Made by a program: the position numbers and the translations under genes. The notes beneath the pieces were generated by a model that saw nothing but the letters and a program-made list of their open reading frames with translations, was not told the origin of the DNA and made no database searches. This document shows positions 21,277 through 32,580 of a stretch of 64,000 nucleotides of DNA, piece by piece (the first letter of the stretch is position 1; the number at the start of each line of letters is the position of its first letter). This DNA is from Fragilaria crotonensis (Eukaryota; Bacillariophyta; Fragilariophyceae; Fragilariales; Fragilariaceae): contig JAKSYS010000070.1 in assembly GCA_022925895.1 (NCBI GenBank), forward strand, positions 1 to 64,000, in the 5' to 3' direction.

Positions 21277-23923
21277 TCAGGGTAAGTCTGGAGGAGACTG
21301 GACGTCGAGAGGAGTCGGACTTTGATGTTGGGAACATGAAACGCGGGGACCTTGAGGAGTCGAAGGTTTCAAGCTGATCGTGGACAGCCCAAGTGACTTC
21401 GCCTTGGCCTTTAATTTGTAGACCCTTCGCGATGCCTTTAGCTGCGTGATCGTTCCGGGCGACGTGACGGGGCCTTCGAAATCGGAGATGTCGGGCGTGA
21501 TCGAAATGCTTGCGCCCGAGTCCCAAATGATGGGGCTCGTGTTTGCTTTGGGTCCGAGGGCTTCTCGCATGCGAGCGGGAGCCTGGAGAGCCATGCGAAG
21601 CGGCGTCGAATGGCATGCCAGATGAACGTGCGAGAGGATTTTGTTGGCGGCGGCACGTTGGTGGAACGTGAGCGGAGCGATTGCGAACGGGTCGGGCGAG
21701 TTGGCGGGTGCCACAGGGCAATACTTCGCGGTGTTGTCGGGTGCCACAGGGCAATACTTCGCGGTTCGTGGCGACGAACGTGGGCGTTTGGAGCACCAGG
21801 AAGGACACGAACGCTTGGTTTTGGTGTATCCCTCTCCCTTTTGGCCTGTGGGAGGCGGCAACGGTGCAGGGCGACGAGAATTGCGAAGCGAGTCAGCACG
21901 ACGTTGAAGACGGAGTGCGCGTTCTTTGAGAGTCTCGAAGTGACGAAAGCCATCGCGCTCAGCGACCGTAGGAGGTCGCGAAGCGACGTATCCCTGTTGT
22001 CGGAGACGGAGGGGGTACGAACGGTGTAGCTTGTTGACGCGAATGCCAGAATTGAAGCGTGGCGGAGCGAACGACTTCTTGAGGAGTCGCGAGAAGCGAC
22101 GACGTTGAAGACGAGTGAGCGGAGGAGGAGATGAGGGAGCCGTCGAAGCAACGGGAGGTTGCTGTAGAAGCGTTGACGGGAAGACCGAGAGAAAGAGAAG
22201 AGTGACCCAAACGGTAGGAGCGAACGCGAGCGTTGGGTGGCGGAGCAAAACTTGGTGAAGATTGTTGGCGACCCAAGCCAAAATGGTCGACCATGGAATG
22301 GCGGACGCAAGGTAGATAGCCAAAGTAACCAAATTAGGAACAATGGCACAGATAGCGAGGGAAAGAGCAAAAAGTAGCCATGGGTTCGCGCCTCGGATGA
22401 GGGTTAAGAGCGAACGAGAAGAAGACGCAACGTTTGGTTGGACTGGGAAGTCAAGCAACCAAACAGAAGGATCCGGCGCCAACATGCTGAGATTTGCTCT
22501 TGGCGACGGTGCCGGAGCGGGAGGACGACGTTCTCCACCGGTGTGAGTGGCGGTCGTGTGCGTGACGGTCCAACGACGACACTTTTCGCACCAGTTGAAG
22601 GTTTTATCCTTCACTTTCTTGGAATTGCTAGTTCCGGGAAGTGGTGGAATTGTGCGCCAGGATTTATGTTTGTTGGTGCGATCCTGGCGGGACCCAGAGG
22701 GGGAGGACGATCCGGACTTACGATTGAGCTCCGGACACTTGTTCGCCCAATGACCGGGTTTTCCACACTTGTGGCAATTGCCCTTCTTCGTCGTCGTTTC
22801 AGTCCCGGATGCCTGGGACTGAATCAGCGTAAGTACCTCGGCTCGGGAGATACCTGCGGGGGCAGTTGCGACATTACCAAACGTCGCAGACGGAGCTCGG
22901 ACATCAGGTGCATGACTCGCTGGAGGCCATTCCTTTCTGTCAAATTGCGTACGGTACGCGTCTTCAGCTTGGCGACAAATATCTTGGAACGTCAATTTCT
23001 CGGCGACCATGTGAGCATGGGCGCCTGACTTTCCTTGTACCCAATGTCAAGGAGCGCCTGATCAAGTCGCTGCTTCGTCGAACGGAGAGGAAAGCGGAAG
23101 TCTTCGTTTCCGCTCCTCCGGCCAAAGGAAAGTCTTGAGCATCGTGAGCGTGAGGTTGTGGTCGTACTGACCTGCCGTCGTGAGCTCACGTGCGTCCTTG
23201 CGATAATCGGCGGCGAGGGCTTGGTTTTCGCCGGCGTACTGGGACGGGTGGCGAGCCTTGATCGCGGCCTTCAGGTCTTCAAAGCGCTCGATCGACGTCG
23301 ACTGGATCGTCTTGATCAGCTGAAGCCAGACGACGTGAAACGAGTCGTCGTCGTCCATTTTCTCTTTGATCTTGCTCATGAGAGCGGGATCGAGAGACGA
23401 AGAAGGAACTTGGTGGCGGCGAGGTCGTTCGACTTGTCATACTTGTCGTAACGAAGAATCTGCTGGGAGCTGAGAGTCTTTGCTGTCGCGACGGTGTAGC
23501 GGAGTGGCTCCTGACGACGTTCGTCATCACGGAGGAGCTTTCGGGATCGGGAGATAAGCGATGGTATCCATCCCACAATCGACGAGATGGTCCCAAACGG
23601 CGTTCTGGAAGTCTACGAGACTGCTCGCTTGGGTAAATAGGGTCGTCATGCCGGTACGACGAAAGTTGTACCCTTTGTGAGGCGGAGGCATGGACAGGGC
23701 GGAGTTGATTTGGTGACGTGATGTCGTCGGCGGCGCTCGGATCGAGGCCGACCCAACCAGGAGCTGGCTTACCGCCAGTCCAAGCGGACCAATCATCCCT
23801 GGAAAGGGAGACAATGTTGCCCATAATGGGCTTATCGGGCCTATCAGAGGCGACGATAGGGTCGGAGACAGGTGGCGTCGGAGACGCGGTGACGGGGTCG
23901 GAAGTTGGAGTCGGAGACGCCAT
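21277..23923 (-). pseudogene. Copia gag, zinc knuckle and protease, with a hydrophobic insert
   Basis: Gag starts at the ATG at 23923 (Pro/Thr-rich, then DDWSAWTGGKPAPGW) and continues through frame changes near 23550, 23370 and 23060. The 577-codon frame 23010-21277 carries a CCHC knuckle (CHKCGKPGHWANKC) and a retropepsin-type active site (IIWDSGASISITPD). Between them lies an unusual hydrophobic region (about residues 210-285 of this frame) with three possible membrane helices, then a Lys/Arg-rich stretch. An 11-residue unit (TAKYCPVAPDN/TAKYCPVAPAN) is tandemly duplicated, a 33-bp repeat at about 21706-21771. The protease region runs into another frame at 21808-21245 before the integrase. 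Confidence 0.8.
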
Positions 23924-24250
23924 CTCGGAGAGATCAGAAGGAATAGCGAACTTGGAAAGGTCTTAGAAGAGCAAAGCACGGCGTGCTTGTAGATAAGATA
24001 GGTAGCCTAGTTGGTAACTTAGGCGCTCGGAGAGACTTGCTTGTAGGTTGGAAACCGTAGAGTAGAAGATAGTCAACGGAGTTGACTCAGAGCTGCAGCG
24101 TAGGCGATTGCGGAGCAATCGGGGAGTAGATCCTTGGAAAGGATCAGCCTGGGTGTCCTTGGAAAGGAAACAATGAATTCCTATAGAGAGGAATTGGCTT
24201 GCCTGGAAGGAAGCGTGAGGGGGTTAGCCTATAGATTGGGCAAAATAACC

Positions 24251-24564
24251 ACTTGAGACTATCACCGGAGATGATACTCTAATCGTAGAAAATAGTACGT
24301 AGTACCGTAGGAAAATTACTGTAGGAAGGGTTCACACAAAGTACGTTCTGAGAAATTATAAGCTACAGTAAAATTCGGCACTCAATCGTATGAACGACAA
24401 ACTCGTCGAACGTGTCAAATGGCATTTGACATTTCGGGTAGTTCGTACGAAATTAGTTAGAGACCGGACAGTACAGCGTATCAAGTTTCACATTTCGATG
24501 GATGACCTCACGGTAGCACAGTACAACGATGGCATCGCAGTCCAGTGCAGCGTAGGTTTTAATT
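24251..24564 (-). repeat. 5' LTR of the copia element
   Basis: 314 bp, matching 17377-17690 with about five substitutions seen by eye and no length change. The primer-binding site should begin at 24250 reading left on the minus strand (GGTTATTTTGCCC); I could not match it to a specific tRNA. Confidence 0.92.
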
Positions 24565-24647
24565 TCACAGGTGCGCGTTTACTTGTGGTGTACTGTATGA
24601 TAGTACTGGTACTACAGTCGGTAGATGCAAAATTCAAATCGCTCTGT

Positions 24648-25665
24648 TGACACCGAGTGAAGGTGATAGGTTGGTACCATTACTTGGAAGCAAATCTCAT
24701 CACTCATCAAGCACCATCTCCCCCTTACAACGTCCTCTTGAAGGACGACTCGTCATTTCCGTAGCTCTGTGCTTCTGTCGGCGATGCGAACCACCCTCGC
24801 TTCTCTGCTGTACCAAGACGACATGTGGGCGAGAAGGCATCGAAGTACAGGTACTTTGGACCTTATCCGAAGTATGAAGACATGACAATAGTTCTGGATC
24901 ACATTGAGGAAGCCTATGATTTGAGGGCCAAGTCGTTTGATGCTCTCTATGGATCGGGAACGCAGAATGAGTACAAACTACTATTTGATCGGGTTTTGAG
25001 TGAGGTTTTCGACGGAGGCAATGGAGGGCAGTCAATGATACCGTTGCGGGCGGAATTTGAGGACGCTTCGCTGCTTTTTGGTAGCACGTACAATAAATGC
25101 AGAGATGTTGTCGCAGTCGGACAGAGTAAGGAAGGGGCGAGTGACGCGGTAGTGCATGTGCTACAACTTCGAAACGGTCTATTGGCGAAGAGATTCTCTG
25201 ACGCCTGCACGCTGCCGAAGAATTGCCAAGGGGCAGAGGATCTAGCCTCTGTAATAGAATCCGTACTCATTCAACGGCACTTCCCCTCTGGTGAAGCATC
25301 GGCGATGGGTGGATTCAGCTTCTTCCCAGATGAAGTTCTTTTGCAGTACCCCATGGGATCCACCGCCGAGTTGACGTATGCCATTAGGAGTCATGCTGCT
25401 TCGAGGGGTCCTCGACAACAAGTGATGAGAGGGCCATTGAATTTGCATATGCAAATGCCAAAACAGGTGGCCATTGATAGCATGATGGAAAGCGATCGTG
25501 GTGTCACGAAAACATCTTTGGATGGAACTGGTATCAACGAACTGGAACGCCTTCTCACCTCGGACAACCCGCAGACACGAATTGGTTGTTACGATGCTGT
25601 ACGGTTAAGTGGTTATTGTCATTAGGAAACAAGAGCCGACACTATATCAACTTACAATTGGTTTT
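24648..25665 (+). pseudogene. Partial, decayed duplicate of uvrC
   Basis: Nucleotides from ACACCGAGTGAA at about 24649 track 34979-36050 of the uvrB-uvrC gene closely. Identical landmarks include [35 protein letters not shown] and [14 protein letters not shown]. Compared with the parent, the copy has a TAC-to-TAG stop at the Tyr after DDSS, a deletion of about 45 bases in the segment after TAEL, a loss of about 38 bases near 25600 and a stop just beyond. A 266-codon frame (24825-25625) is nevertheless open. It covers only the region from the end of the GIY-YIG domain to the first endonuclease Asp, so it cannot be a functional nuclease. It is in direct orientation about 10 kb from its parent. 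Confidence 0.9.
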
Positions 25666-25733
25666 CAATGCATGGAAATACCGGTACTAGACATAATGTA
25701 GTGAGCTAGAACTTGTATAGTTGATCACAAATC

Positions 25734-27839
25734 CTAATTTGAGATAGCGAAGTTGGTGAGAAGGCAAATCTCAGTCGATCGATCGCAACAGCCAGTGCAA
25801 CAGTCGCACGGATTTGCTGGACTTTCTTGCGGACCGCAATCCGCGTTCAGGTACTCCAAAAATCCCTCACCCAAATTGTTGCATATTTCTTGAGGAACGT
25901 TGCCTTCTAGCTGGTTCATATGCAACCAAACAATGCGCAACTTGGTGAGACTGGACAGCTGCGATGGAATGGTGCCTGTCAACGCGTTCTTGGCTACGCG
26001 TAAATCCGTCAGTCGAACCAACTGGCCGAGGCTAGAACTTATTTTGCCTGTTAAGTCATTGCTCGACAATTCCAGTCGTCGCAGATGTAACATGGTGTAT
26101 AGCTCCTCCGGAATTGTACCTTTGAGACGATTCTCGAACAGCTGTATGTCCTCCAGCCCTTGTAAGGCTGCGATCTGAGAAGGGATACTGCCGGTGAGAG
26201 CGTTCCTCTGCAGCCAAAGTTCCAACAAGCTTGTCAATTGAGCGATCGAAGTTGGAATACTTCCAACCAATCGATTATCATTCCATCGAGTGTACATCAA
26301 GAATCGCAACTTTCCGATCTCCTCTGGAATAGAACCTTCCAGCATGTTGTTATCCACGTGCAATCCTTTAAGGCTCGTCAATTGACCCACAAGGGAACTG
26401 ATGGAGCCCGTCAACTGATTTTCTCCAATGTTCAGTTGCTCCAATATGACATTCTCATAAAGGTCGTTAGGAATGGAGCCACTAAGCTGGTTGCTGTGAA
26501 GGTCCAGATTGACTAAGTAGCGCATCCGCGCATATTTGGCTGGGATGCTCCCAGTAAATTCATTGAAATGCAACGAAAGACTCTGCAGAAAGGGAAGAAA
26601 GGCGATTTCTTCTGGGAGTGTTCCAGTCATGTTTTGGCCGGCTGTGCGAGTGGATCAAGCGACACAGGTAGCAGTGAGATAACTTGAGAGCTCGTTAGTA
26701 CGTAATGAGTATACACACTTACCTAACGAGATGGAATTTACTCGACCTTCGTCGCATGTCACTCCAGCCCACACACACTCAGATTCAGCACTCAGCCAAC
26801 GAAAGCTTTGTTGGTATTGGTAACCCAGAGAATCGTCCTCTTGACGTATCAAGACTCCAAAGCTGCAACTTGCATCTTCCTCGGTTCCAGGCGGGTTGCA
26901 AGTTTGCCAAGCTCCACCCATAGTTGAAGTGGTTGACAAATAGATCACTACCAATATGAAACGTTGAAGAAACGTCGGGTCAAAGGGACCCAAACCCTTC
27001 GGGTCATCATTCATCATCCAGTTTGCTGCTCGCCCCAAGTAAGAGCTCTCTTTAAAAACGCCATCCCCGACAATGGCGGACATCTCGTTCATGAAAATGG
27101 CATCTGCGCCCGTCGATGGAGACCCGGTTGGTGCGGTTGTGACCATTTGGGAGGCGTCGATATTGGGACCCATTGTCGACTGAATCACCAACGCCATTAT
27201 GATGGACAACACACCTACGAACATGGCAAGGGCACAACCAACGATGATGCACCAGTGTCTCCTCTTGTTCGACATGATCAGAGAACCTCGATCAGCCTCA
27301 TCGTAGTAGTAGGCTTCAGGTCGATAGATACCGTCACATTCTTTGTCTTCGACAACTTTGGTCGCCACGGCTAGGACCTTGGTTTCATCATCAAGAACGT
27401 AGCCACCGACAGCCTTACCGTACACTACATTCGGTGGGACTGATTCGCCTCTCGATGCAATCACTCGAGGCGGAGACGCTGAGGATCCGTCAACTGAGGG
27501 CGGATTCGGGAGGTCATCTGCATTCGCATCGTTGTCTTCTCCAATGTTTGGAAACACGCTCGGAGGAAAGAGCTGCAAGAATCCCTCGTCTTGTGATTGA
27601 GATGGCGAAAGACTCTTCGTTCGTCTGGACGCCTGCACCGCTGTGGAAGCGGAACCCTCGGCGCTGCGTTGTTGAGAAGAAAATGCCCTTCGGGCTTCGT
27701 CGTATTCCTTGCTCCCTTCGTACCTCAGACGAGGGGCCGGCAACACCTCGTCACCTTGAGATACAAATGATGCACTACGCTTTTGAGCATTGGGATGATA
27801 TGCTTTCGTATCATTGGGTGGGGCTCGGATGAACGACAT
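25734..27839 (-). CDS. Transmembrane leucine-rich-repeat protein (one intron)
   Basis: Exons are 27839-26723 and 26641-25734; the 81-bp intron 26722-26642 begins GTAAGT and ends CAG and joins in phase to give 674 residues. The N-terminal 200 residues are Ser/Pro-rich and cytosol-like, followed by one membrane helix (IIVGCALAMFVGVLSIIMAL). An LRR N-cap with ECVWAGVTCDEGRV precedes about nine plant-type repeats of 24 residues (LxxLxLxxNxLTGSIP). The C-terminus has a Cys cluster (CDCCTGCCD). There is no kinase domain. The layout matches the diatom family of single-pass LRR proteins with extracellular repeats; ligand and role are unknown, surface recognition or adhesion being the obvious guess. 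The start ATG at 27839 is the first in frame. Confidence 0.88.
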
Positions 27840-28356
27840 CGTCAGTATCAAACGTCCGAATAGTGATCAGAGTGAACCTGGCGTGCGGGCTTATTGTCGC
27901 AAGTTCTTGCTAAGAATAAAAATGTATACATGTACGCTGGTAGACTTGAGAAAAGGTACTGGAGTACTCGTGAGAAGGGGCTTTCACGGTTAGAATGTCC
28001 CGCCAATATGTAATTATACGCAGCCTACATAGCTCCTGGTAATAGGATTGTCATTCTCATTGTATGTAAATATCGCTTATGTCCAAGTACACTGAGTCCC
28101 AGGTCTCAGCGCCAGCTCGGCCACACGCTTCCATATACTATGTGACTGAAATTGAATGACTAAATGCCGATTTACACTACAAGTACCTTGAAGATACACG
28201 ATGACCGATGTTATGCAAGGAACGAGTAATACCGGTCGGAATCATACAATACACAGAAGAAGAATATGATATAGTAATGTACTATACATATAATCTATTT
28301 ATGCATATCGAGTTAGTAAGATAACGTTCCGCTACAGTAATTCTCCGAGACCTCAG
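27840..28356. other. Intergenic, upstream of the LRR gene
   Basis: AT-rich, no coding signal seen. It should contain the LRR promoter. Confidence 0.4.
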
Positions 28357-28849
28357 GCCGGTCCTTATAGAACGACAAAACAGAAACAAAACTCCACTTT
28401 TGTTTCTGTTTTGTTGAATAGTCGTCCCTTATGGTCAACAAAAACTCCGACATTTATTTATTTAGTTCTGTGGAGCCCAAAAAAAACCCATTTCCGACAG
28501 AAAAGGTTTTCCGATCTGTCGGGATTTCACAACAACAAAACAATAACAGAAACGTTTCGGATGCCTGATTCCGTGTAAAACCCATCCACCACCAACCATT
28601 CCAATTTACAACGTCAGAAGGCAGTCAACAATCGAACGGTCATTGCCCGTGTTCTCTGGACAAAAAAACTGGTCTCCAAGACATGCTTGCGCGAAGTAAA
28701 TCATTTCCACATTGCTGTATGCGTATGTGACGAAACGCTTTGTTTTTGTTGACAACTGTTGGGGACGAAAATCGCTGATCCGATAAAGCAACAACAGAAA
28801 AGATTATCCGACGAGTTTTGTTTCTGTTTTGTCGCACTTAAGGAACGGC
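28357..28849. mobile_element. Foldback/MITE-like element with inverted ends
   Basis: A 19-bp perfect inverted repeat (CGACAAAACAGAAACAAAA at 28373-28391 and its complement at 28816-28834) extends outward imperfectly to GCCG at 28357 and CGGC at 28849. The left end also contains a perfect hairpin with 17-bp arms (28375-28391 and 28398-28414) and a 6-base loop. No convincing target duplication and no ORF are seen. Non-autonomous DNA element is the best reading; a simple local inversion-duplication is an alternative. Confidence 0.5.
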
Positions 28850-29580
28850 TTCAAAGATACTAATTGGTACTCGGAGTGGAGTACGTACTACACTACGAGA
28901 CGGAAGTGTATTTGATAAAAAGCGGCCGTGCTGCAGTAATGGACTGTTCCGGAGTACCGTATAGTTGTGGTACGGTGCAGCTTACCGTTGACTTACTTCT
29001 TCAACTAATATCGACTATTCAATGTTATCGCGACTACATTTTCTCAGTTTATCAGACCCATTCGCTCCCTGGGTATGGGCATTGACGCCATGTCATTTGT
29101 TTCATGAGCTGTAGGCTGTCCAACGGGACGCTGATTGTCCTCAAACCACGTGTCCTTGATTGATAGCGTTCTCGCCTGGGCATGCGTCAAATTCACAGTG
29201 ACCAAGACGCGATCGATGGACCGCGTGGCCTGGATGCAAGGGTAACCGGTGACACTTCATTCCCCGTTACAATGGTTGGGCGTTCTCCGGCAACCATGAT
29301 GGGATCCAAGGGGCGCTTTGACCCAGCATGTCCGTACCATCGCGGGTAGTAAATTCGATCCGTCTTACCGGAAGTTGAGTTCGTCTGATAGGAGTACATA
29401 TACATCCGTCGACGATTAAAACATTCTCGATACAATTTTCGGACTAGCCACTACAAAGCTAATAGGATTATGCCAGAATCGGGCTCCATTGAACCGATCA
29501 ACCGACTGGGTGAAACCATTTTCGACTGCTCACTTCTCTTTTTGAAACTGTTTTTGCTTCTCACAAGTCCTCTTGCAAGA
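28850..29580. other. Intergenic, possible leader of the orphan gag
   Basis: No gene recognised. An 80-codon minus frame (29193-29435) has no recognisable domain. The part next to 29581 may be the leader of the copia gag fragment, but no LTR pair could be found. Confidence 0.35.
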
Positions 29581-30606
29581 TGAACAACGCCGTTATGCGT
29601 GCGACCATGACCCGCTTAGGTTTCACCGAGGCCGCAGCTCAGGCACTCGTCGATGAACAGGAAATAGATTCCCTGGAGGAAGTCAGACTCCTACTCACCG
29701 ATGACGAGATTGCGAGTTTGAATGCAATGATACAACGCCCGGGGGAATGATACCAGCACCACCAGGGGGAGTAGCTGGGGGCGCAGCCAACATTCCAAAT
29801 CCCGGGGTCCCTGTCAACCAACGTGCCGAAGGACACCTCAAACTCCTGGCCATTTACCTCCGTCATCAGGAGATGCGAGTCAGTTGAACGGTTACCCGCC
29901 GTGCTGACATTACGCTTGAAGCGATTCGTAAGGTCCGAGAACTTCGTGAGTTCAAATTGACGTACAAGAAACCGGATGACTTGCCAATTATCAACGCCAA
30001 GGATTGGCCCAAAACAATGGAGGCAATCGACGAGTATCTCCACCCCGTCCTGGGTGAACGCATGATTCCCCTGTCCTACGTTATTCGGAAGCAGGAGAAC
30101 ATTCCTGAGGATGATGGTAATGCTACCTATCCTACCATTCAAGATGAAATGATATCAAGGGCGCCGCATTTCGTGATTGACGCCAAGAACATTAGGGACA
30201 GGGTCCCCGACCCGATCTACCTTGTGAATTGAGGTAAGGTCTGGGACATTATCTCGCGTATTACACGATGCTGGACATACGTGAAACCCGCTCAAGAGAA
30301 ACGTGACGGCCGTATGGCGTACAACGGGCTCTACCTCCATTACTTGGGCCTGAACAATGTCACTAACATGGCCACGATGGCCGAGCAAAAGCTGAGGGAT
30401 ATGGTCTACAATGGCGAGCAGCGCCAATGGGATTTTGAAAAATATGTCAACGTCCATAAGCAACATCACTCAGTGATGGAAGGGCTTGTGGAACATGGTT
30501 ACACGGGAATCGATCCACGGTCCAAAGCCCACCACCATGCACACCGTGATGACGTGGCTGGTGTGCAAAGCCTCACACTATCAAGAGCTCAATCTGCATT
30601 CATCAT
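29581..30606 (+). pseudogene. Orphan Ty1/copia gag fragment, frameshifted
   Basis: The ATG at 29581 opens a protein with LGFTEAAAQALVDEQ and LLTDDEIASLNAMIQRPG, which I recognise as the N-terminus of gag proteins of diatom copia elements. After a frame change near 29750 the reading resumes at about 29957 (INAKDWPKTMEAIDEYL, EMISRAPHFVID), crosses a TGA at 30230-30232, and continues in the same frame with CWTYVKPAQEKRDGR, LHYLGLNNVTNMA and GLVEHGYTGIDPRSK. It stops near 30606 with no zinc knuckle, protease, integrase or RT after it. This is a truncated, dead element of a different family from the complete copia at 17372. Confidence 0.75.
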
Positions 30607-30993
30607 TGTCAACATTTCACATCTAACTTCATGCTCAAAACCCATTTTGGAGTAGATGGCAGTAAGTTCTCTACACATTCTCGAAGAAATTGGAAGAGGT
30701 TAGTTAAGGCAAATGATGGAGTTAATAAGCCCCACGGCCAGTGGTGCCTACCGGTAGACAGAATACCTGGAATACAGAGTACCAAAGTACCAGGTACTCG
30801 GAGTAGCATCAGGTACCAGGTACTAGTACAGCGTACCACATGTTATTAGAATGACAGACTGGAGTACAAGTACCTGGTACAGTACGTGTACCAGTGAAAT
30901 GCCTAACACGCTCGGTACAAGTAGCATGCATACTGCATACGCAAGTATCATAGGTACTGGAGCCAGGCCACAGAAACTTGTACCACTTGCCGG
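30607..30993. other. Intergenic, rich in GTAC/TACCAGGTA motifs
   Basis: No gene. GTAC and TACCAGGTAC-like palindromic words recur densely at about 30750-30960. The 8-bp target duplication of the next element (CTTGCCGG) is at 30986-30993. Confidence 0.5.
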
Positions 30994-31995
30994 CAGGCCG
31001 GTTTAATTGGAGGACGTCCCCCAAAATACCCAATTAGGCTAATTGGGGGAGATTTCGGAGGCTAATTGGGGGCTAATTGGGGGAGATTTCTGAAACGTCA
31101 GGAAAATGTAACTAAATCTTAGCTTCTTCATGAGTCTATGCTGCTATAATTTTTTCAACAAGGGAGAGGTAAGTGTTTGCACTGGAGGAGTATACTTCCA
31201 ACAATGAAACATCAGTTGAATGAATTTCATCCAAACTGATGACTGCAACATCTGACTTGACTATGCATCATGTTCCTGGTGGGGACAATACATATGATAG
31301 TACCAATCTGCCATACAAGCACTTCTTCAGGTTGGGGAAGCAACAACCCCATGTCATGAATGCCCCATCAACCATTGCAAGACATCTTCAAACAACTGGA
31401 GCCATCTAAAGGTTTTTTAAGAATGGTTTGATTCTTCTTTGGGTACTACATGCTGACAAATTCTAGGAATTCATGATTGAGCGAGTCGATCCACAGCATC
31501 TTTTTCATCAAAGCTGCAAACTTTGCTTCTTGCTGTTTGTTATCAATGTAAAAGTTCAGCAAAATCAGGGCCATTAATAAAACAAGCTGATAAGGTAGGC
31601 ATTGAGGTGTCCCCAAATCAGAACCTTAATGAGAGTTCCCTTGTTCCACAATATTGGAAGTTCCACCATCAATAAGAAAACCAAACACTCCGAGGAACCA
31701 CCAATTCTTCTTCTTGAGACGGAGAATATTTATCTGATGTTTGATTCAACAATGGATTCCACCCTCAATGAAGATATTATTGTGTTTTGGGTTTTGGACA
31801 CCTCTTATGTGATGATCTGAAGATGTACTTGCATTTTACTAATTGGTTTAATTGGGGGAAACCAAATCCTGCCCACACATTACAGAGCACATAACCCAAT
31901 AAAAACGCTTAATTGGGGGAGATTTTGAAACTCGATTGGGGGAAACATCTAAATGACCCCCAACTAAGGTGATTTCCCCCAATTGAACCGGCCTG
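30994..31995. mobile_element. Non-autonomous hAT-like DNA transposon, 1002 bp
   Basis: Ends are inverted: CAGGCCGGTTTAATTGG at the left and its complement, with one mismatch, at the right. Both sides are flanked by CTTGCCGG (30986-30993 and 31996-32003), a perfect 8-bp target duplication. CAG...CTG ends with 8-bp duplications are the hAT signature. Near both ends the word TAATTGGGGG recurs in one or the other orientation at least seven times, like the subterminal motifs hAT transposases bind. The interior has no recognisable transposase; the longest frame is 72 codons. Confidence 0.85.
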
Positions 31996-32580
31996 CTTGC
32001 CGGGTGCCTAATCCAACACCAGCTCACACTTTATCTATCCTATGACTATAGGACTTGTACCAGGTACTGTATGTAGACTGTAGACCCTTGTACCGTACAT
32101 ACAAATGAAAATCTATTCCGCTCTTCGAAGCAAACAGCAAACGCAGATGCCAAGAATTTTTTGCTGTTTCTGCGTAGAGAGATGTATACAAAAAAAAGTG
32201 TGTATATACAGTGTATTGTTTGCTGCTGGTGGAAAAATGACACTCCAGTATCTGAATAAGATAGAGAACTTGCCACCGACAATCACGTGTACTCAGAGAA
32301 AACGTATCGAACCCCTACGACAGCTGCAGATGTTGTGTCGGAGGTCGGAGCACAACAACACGGAACACATCTATCTCCCTCCCTCGTGTTGATTTCGCCG
32401 GAGTTAGAAAGAGAGATCCGAACCTCAACACATCCCCGACTTGAAAGGCGATGTGAAAGTGTTGATCCAGTAGAAACTCGAGCTTGTTGTACTACTGTTA
32501 GACGAGTGATAAGGCCGCAATCAAACCGAGGAAGCCTTACCTTGATGTTTCCAAGGACATCCCGAGTGCGACGACTGATA
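31996..32580 (+). other. Upstream region of uvrB-uvrC
   Basis: About 0.6 kb between the hAT-like element and the likely uvrB start. The uvrB frame is open upstream to 32287, but that extension looks non-conserved, whereas the ATG at 32581 is followed by a sensible targeting sequence. The promoter is expected here. Confidence 0.45.

Larger units (their letters stand above)
17372..24569 (-). mobile_element. Ty1/copia LTR retrotransposon with TCACA target duplication
   Basis: Two 314-bp direct repeats bound the element (17377-17690 and 24251-24564), each outer edge flanked by TCACA (17372-17376 and 24565-24569), a perfect 5-bp target-site duplication. Reading on the minus strand, gag, zinc knuckle, protease, integrase, RT and RNase H follow in that order, which is the copia order; such elements are called CoDi in diatoms. 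A polypurine tract abuts the 3' LTR. By eye I count five mismatches between the LTRs, so insertion looks recent, yet the internal region carries several frameshifts. Confidence 0.93.

Noticed and set aside
21438-22370. 310-codon minus-strand frame
   Set aside because: Ser/Arg-rich shadow overlapping the real zinc knuckle-protease frame.
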